Of a stretch of DNA of 8,784 bases, positions 7,171 through 8,784 are shown one piece after another. Position numbers and translations under genes: made by a program. Under the pieces are notes generated by a model. It saw only the letters and a list, made by a program, of their open reading frames with translations. It searched no databases and had not been told where the DNA came from. Position 1 is the stretch's first letter. Each line of letters begins with the position of its first letter. This DNA is from Kiritimatiellia bacterium (GTDB taxonomy: Bacteria; Verrucomicrobiota; Kiritimatiellia; JAAZAB01): the NCBI GenBank assembly GCA_018400335.1, contig JAGYMT010000049.1, positions 1 through 8,784 on the forward strand, written 5' to 3'.

Positions 7171-7177
7171 TTACATA

Positions 7178-7185
7178 AAGGGGAG
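7178..7185 (+). promoter_or_regulatory. Ribosome binding site of exbB
   Basis: AAGGGGAG ends 6 bp before the ATG at 7192, a good Shine-Dalgarno match with normal spacing. It lies just outside the inverted repeat, so that stem alone would not mask it. Confidence 0.65.
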
Positions 7186-7191
7186 AAGACC

Positions 7192-7848
7192 ATGATAGAG
7201 ACTATTATCACGGGCGGGATCATGATGATTCCATTGTTGGCATGCAGCGTGGCGGCCGTTGCGGTGATCATTGACAGGCTGAAGGCGTTTCACGATAACA
7301 GTAAGCTGGATACCAGGGCGCTGCGAGCTCAGATAATGACGCTGCTGGAGGAGAACCGCCTGTCGGACGCGCTGACGCTGGCGGCAAGCACCCCGAGCCC
7401 GATCTCCGCCATCCTGCTGGTCGGCCTTCAGTCGTACGAGAAGCTGCTATCGGTGAAGGCGACCCCGGAGGCTCTTCGCATCGTGGTGAGCAAGGCGATG
7501 GAGGATTATATGCCTCGCGCCCTCAGCGCGGTTGAGCGGAGACTTAACATCCTTTCGACAGTCGGCAGCGCCGCACCCCTGTTCGGCATGGCGGGAACGG
7601 TGCTGGGCATGATTAAGTCCTTTGAGTCTCTGCGCGGCGCGGCGGCCCTCGATGCCGGCCTGGTCGCGGGCGGAATTTCCGAGGCCCTGATAACCACCGC
7701 GGCAGGCCTGCTGATCGCGCTTGCGGCAGTGATACCCTATAACATGTTCATGACCGCGGTCGAGAACATCAGTCTGGATATGGAGGAGTCAGCCTCGGAA
7801 ATGGTTGATTTCATTACGATGCGCGAGGAACGAAAGGCTGCAAGCTGA
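7192..7848 (+). CDS. exbB: ExbB/TolQ/MotA-family proton channel subunit
   Basis: This 218-residue inner-membrane protein would form, with ExbD, the proton-driven motor that powers TonB- or TolA-like transducers. Three membrane spans are visible, about 8-27 (ending in VAVIIDRLKAF, typical of the family), 122-141 and 160-187, with the usual large cytoplasmic loop between spans 1 and 2. The motif APLFGMAGTVLGMI is in span 2 and GISEALITTAAGLLIA in span 3. T136, E164 and T169 have the same relative spacing (28 and 5) as T148, E176 and T181 of E. coli ExbB, so the proton-path residues are kept. Length is near that of TolQ/ExbB (about 230-244). The start follows a strong ribosome site. It cannot be assigned to ExbB rather than TolQ from sequence alone. 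Flagellar MotA is excluded: it has four spans and a different partner. Confidence 0.93.
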   Translation: MIETIITGGIMMIPLLACSVAAVAVIIDRLKAFHDNSKLDTRALRAQIMTLLEENRLSDALTLAASTPSPISAILLVGLQSYEKLLSVKATPEALRIVVSKAMEDYMPRALSAVERRLNILSTVGSAAPLFGMAGTVLGMIKSFESLRGAAALDAGLVAGGISEALITTAAGLLIALAAVIPYNMFMTAVENISLDMEESASEMVDFITMREERKAAS

Positions 7849-7850
7849 TT

Positions 7851-8270
7851 ATGGCCAGACGTTTTACAAGGAGGCAGTTGGGCGAGGGCGATATGCCTGT
7901 GTCGTCCTTTTCCGATATCGCGTTCCTCCTCATCATTTTCTTTATTTTGACGACAACTTTTAATCAGGCAACCGGGTTTCTGGCCGATATCCCGGCCGGC
8001 GCCAAGGGTGAGGCGCAGGAAAAGACCGTGTCCGTGGCGCTGCATGACGACAAGATCAGCCTGAATGACGAGAATGTGGATATTCTCACTCTGCGCCGGC
8101 GGCTCAGGGAGATGAAGCTGCATGAGAAGGAGGGCGATGCCAGGATGATCCTGCTTACAGCGGCCGGCGCTGTTACCTATCAGGACTATTTCGAGGCGAT
8201 GGCCGCTATCAGTGCGGCCGGGGGCATGGTGGTCATCGAACGCGAGGAAGAGAAGGGGGGCGGACGATGA
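7851..8270 (+). CDS. exbD: ExbD/TolR-family subunit, first paralogue
   Basis: This 139-residue partner of the channel has a basic cytoplasmic tail (MARRFTRRQLGEG), one membrane span at about 23-40 and a periplasmic domain. Asp22 in FSDIAFLLIIFF is the conserved membrane Asp that cycles protons (Asp25 in E. coli ExbD). The periplasmic part (strand KTVSVALHDDKISLNDENVD, helix of the RRRLREM type, strand ARMILLTA, final GGMVVIERE) follows the ExbD/TolR fold. The ATG is 2 bp after the exbB stop, with only a distant GAAAGG as ribosome site, so translational coupling is likely. The alternative Met15 would leave just seven residues before Asp22 and is less likely. Confidence 0.9.
   Translation: MARRFTRRQLGEGDMPVSSFSDIAFLLIIFFILTTTFNQATGFLADIPAGAKGEAQEKTVSVALHDDKISLNDENVDILTLRRRLREMKLHEKEGDARMILLTAAGAVTYQDYFEAMAAISAAGGMVVIEREEEKGGGR
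8253..8260 (+). promoter_or_regulatory. Ribosome binding site of the second exbD
   Basis: AAGGGGGG ends 6 bp before the ATG at 8267. It lies within the last codons of exbD1 and supports the overlapping start. Confidence 0.55.
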
Positions 8271-8680
8271 AGCGCAGGGTTCGCAGGAGAGCTTCTTCCA
8301 TTCCCACCGCCAGTATGGGGGATATCGCCTTCCTCCTGATCATTTTCTTCATGGTGTGCAGCAATTTCATCAAGGAGTCCTCTATTCAGCTTAAACCGCC
8401 CAGAGCTGAGGATCTCGATGAGATCGATGAGAGCCCGGTTTCGGTTTCCGTTGACGAAGAGGGGGATATCTACCTTCAGGGAAGCCTCCTCAGCTCGACC
8501 GAAGAGCTCGAGTGGGGCGTTCGCGGACTTGTGGCCGATAAGGCCACGGAGAAGGGGCGGACGGTCCTTTTTAAATGCGATGCTTCCCTGTCAAGGGAGG
8601 TTTTCGAGCCGGTGATTGACGCGGTCGCCAAGGGCGGCGGCATTATTGCCGCGATGGGGGACAGAACAAGCCAGGAATAG
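8267..8680 (+). CDS. exbD: ExbD/TolR-family subunit, second paralogue
   Basis: This 137-residue protein has a strongly basic tail (MKRRVRRRASS), one membrane span at about 20-34 and a periplasmic domain. Asp19 in MGDIAFLLIIFF is the proton-carrying Asp, so this copy should be active too. After the span it differs from the first copy: an acidic linker (EDLDEIDE, residues 48-55), then SPVSVSVDEEGDIYL, a helix, TVLFKCDASL, and the C-terminal stretch EPVIDAVAKGGG. Start and preceding stop share ATGA (8267-8270). Two ExbD subunits per operon are known in other bacteria, where dimers normally assemble; here a mixed dimer is possible. Cys31 and Cys105 are present, but no paired role can be claimed. 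Confidence 0.9.
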   Translation: MKRRVRRRASSIPTASMGDIAFLLIIFFMVCSNFIKESSIQLKPPRAEDLDEIDESPVSVSVDEEGDIYLQGSLLSSTEELEWGVRGLVADKATEKGRTVLFKCDASLSREVFEPVIDAVAKGGGIIAAMGDRTSQE

Positions 8681-8684
8681 GAAG
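8679..8684 (+). promoter_or_regulatory. Ribosome binding site of the gene at 8692
   Basis: AGGAAG overlaps the exbD2 stop codon (TAG, 8678-8680) and ends 7 bp before the ATG at 8692. Confidence 0.5.
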
Positions 8685-8691
8685 TAATACA

Positions 8692-8784
8692 ATGACAGAT
8701 TCTCAGGATATTAAGTTGTTGCACTCGCCGGATAAGCTGCTGCTCAATTTCAAGCGTTCGAGGTTCATCTCGTGCCTGTCGATC
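8692..8784 (+). CDS. Start of a downstream gene cut by the window edge, possible TonB/TolA-like transducer
   Basis: ATG at 8692 opens a frame of 31 codons with no stop before the edge, 11 bp after the exbD2 stop and behind AGGAAG. The visible residues start MTDSQDIKLLHSPDKLLLNF, then basic KRSRF, and turn hydrophobic (ISCLSI) at the edge. A short charged tail ending in basic residues before a hydrophobic stretch fits a single-span inner-membrane protein facing the periplasm. In exb/tol operons this position often holds the transducer TonB or TolA. That identity is inferred from position and topology; no diagnostic motif is in view. Confidence 0.6.
   Translation, partial: MTDSQDIKLLHSPDKLLLNFKRSRFISCLSI

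Larger units (their letters stand above)
6974..7191. other. 218-bp intergenic region with repeats, hairpins and a promoter candidate
   Basis: No coding signal is visible. It holds the 14-bp tandem repeat (7031-7058), promoter-like boxes (7089-7118), a short GC hairpin (7127-7139) and a perfect AT-rich inverted repeat (7143-7170), listed separately. No convincing intrinsic terminator follows the stop at 6973. The only candidate there is a weak 5-bp CAAAG/CTTTG pair (6976-6980 with 6988-6992) with no T-run, so read-through into exbB cannot be excluded. Confidence 0.7.

Noticed and set aside
7143..7175. The AT-rich inverted repeat as an intrinsic terminator
   Set aside because: The stem has only two GC pairs and is followed by TTTAC rather than a long T-run. 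It lies so close to the exbB ribosome site that termination there would block the operon unless regulated. Kept as a regulatory candidate instead.
7192..7848. Flagellar MotA as the identity of the channel gene
   Set aside because: Three spans, 218 residues and two ExbD genes behind it fit ExbB/TolQ. No MotB-type peptidoglycan-binding partner is seen.

Overview
The window looks like chromosomal DNA of a Gram-negative (diderm) bacterium. It is GC-rich by eye, densely coded on the + strand, and carries an ExbB/ExbD (TolQ/TolR) proton-channel set, which implies an inner membrane energising something in the envelope. A very large TPR/beta-sandwich protein, two tandem ExbD genes and the style of the small coiled-coil protein suggest the PVC group (Lentisphaerota, Kiritimatiellota, Verrucomicrobiota) or a similar lineage. 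That placement is a guess from recall, not shown by the sequence. I saw no tRNA, rRNA, CRISPR, transposase or phage gene.

Layout. (1) Positions 1-6383 hold the 3' part of one giant gene. Its frame is open to the left edge, so the true start lies upstream. At least 2126 residues are visible: a long helical N-terminal part ending in TPR-like repeats, a middle of about 1000 residues of beta-rich domains with a recurring signature, and a C-terminal TPR block resembling the CpoB/BamD type. (2) Positions 6413-6973 hold a 186-residue protein: an almost perfect heptad coiled coil followed by a domain that reads like a bacterial PH fold. It lies 29 bp behind the giant gene and is probably co-transcribed with it. 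(3) Positions 6974-7191 are a 218-bp gap with less-GC-rich stretches. It holds a 14-bp tandem repeat, a promoter-like pair of boxes, a small GC hairpin and a perfect 12-bp AT-rich inverted repeat just before the next ribosome binding site. (4) Positions 7192-8680 hold exbB, exbD1 and exbD2, tightly packed (2-bp gap, then a 4-bp ATGA overlap). (5) From 8692 a further gene starts and runs off the right edge. Its 31 visible residues fit a short cytoplasmic tail leading into a membrane segment.

How they may work together (inference). ExbB plus two ExbD paralogues would form a proton-driven inner-membrane motor. The truncated last gene is placed where a TonB/TolA-like transducer could be. The giant protein, with CpoB-like TPRs and adhesin-like or S-layer-like beta repeats, could be the envelope or surface client. 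The gap between the two gene groups means they may be separate transcription units, so the functional link rests on adjacency and domain logic only.
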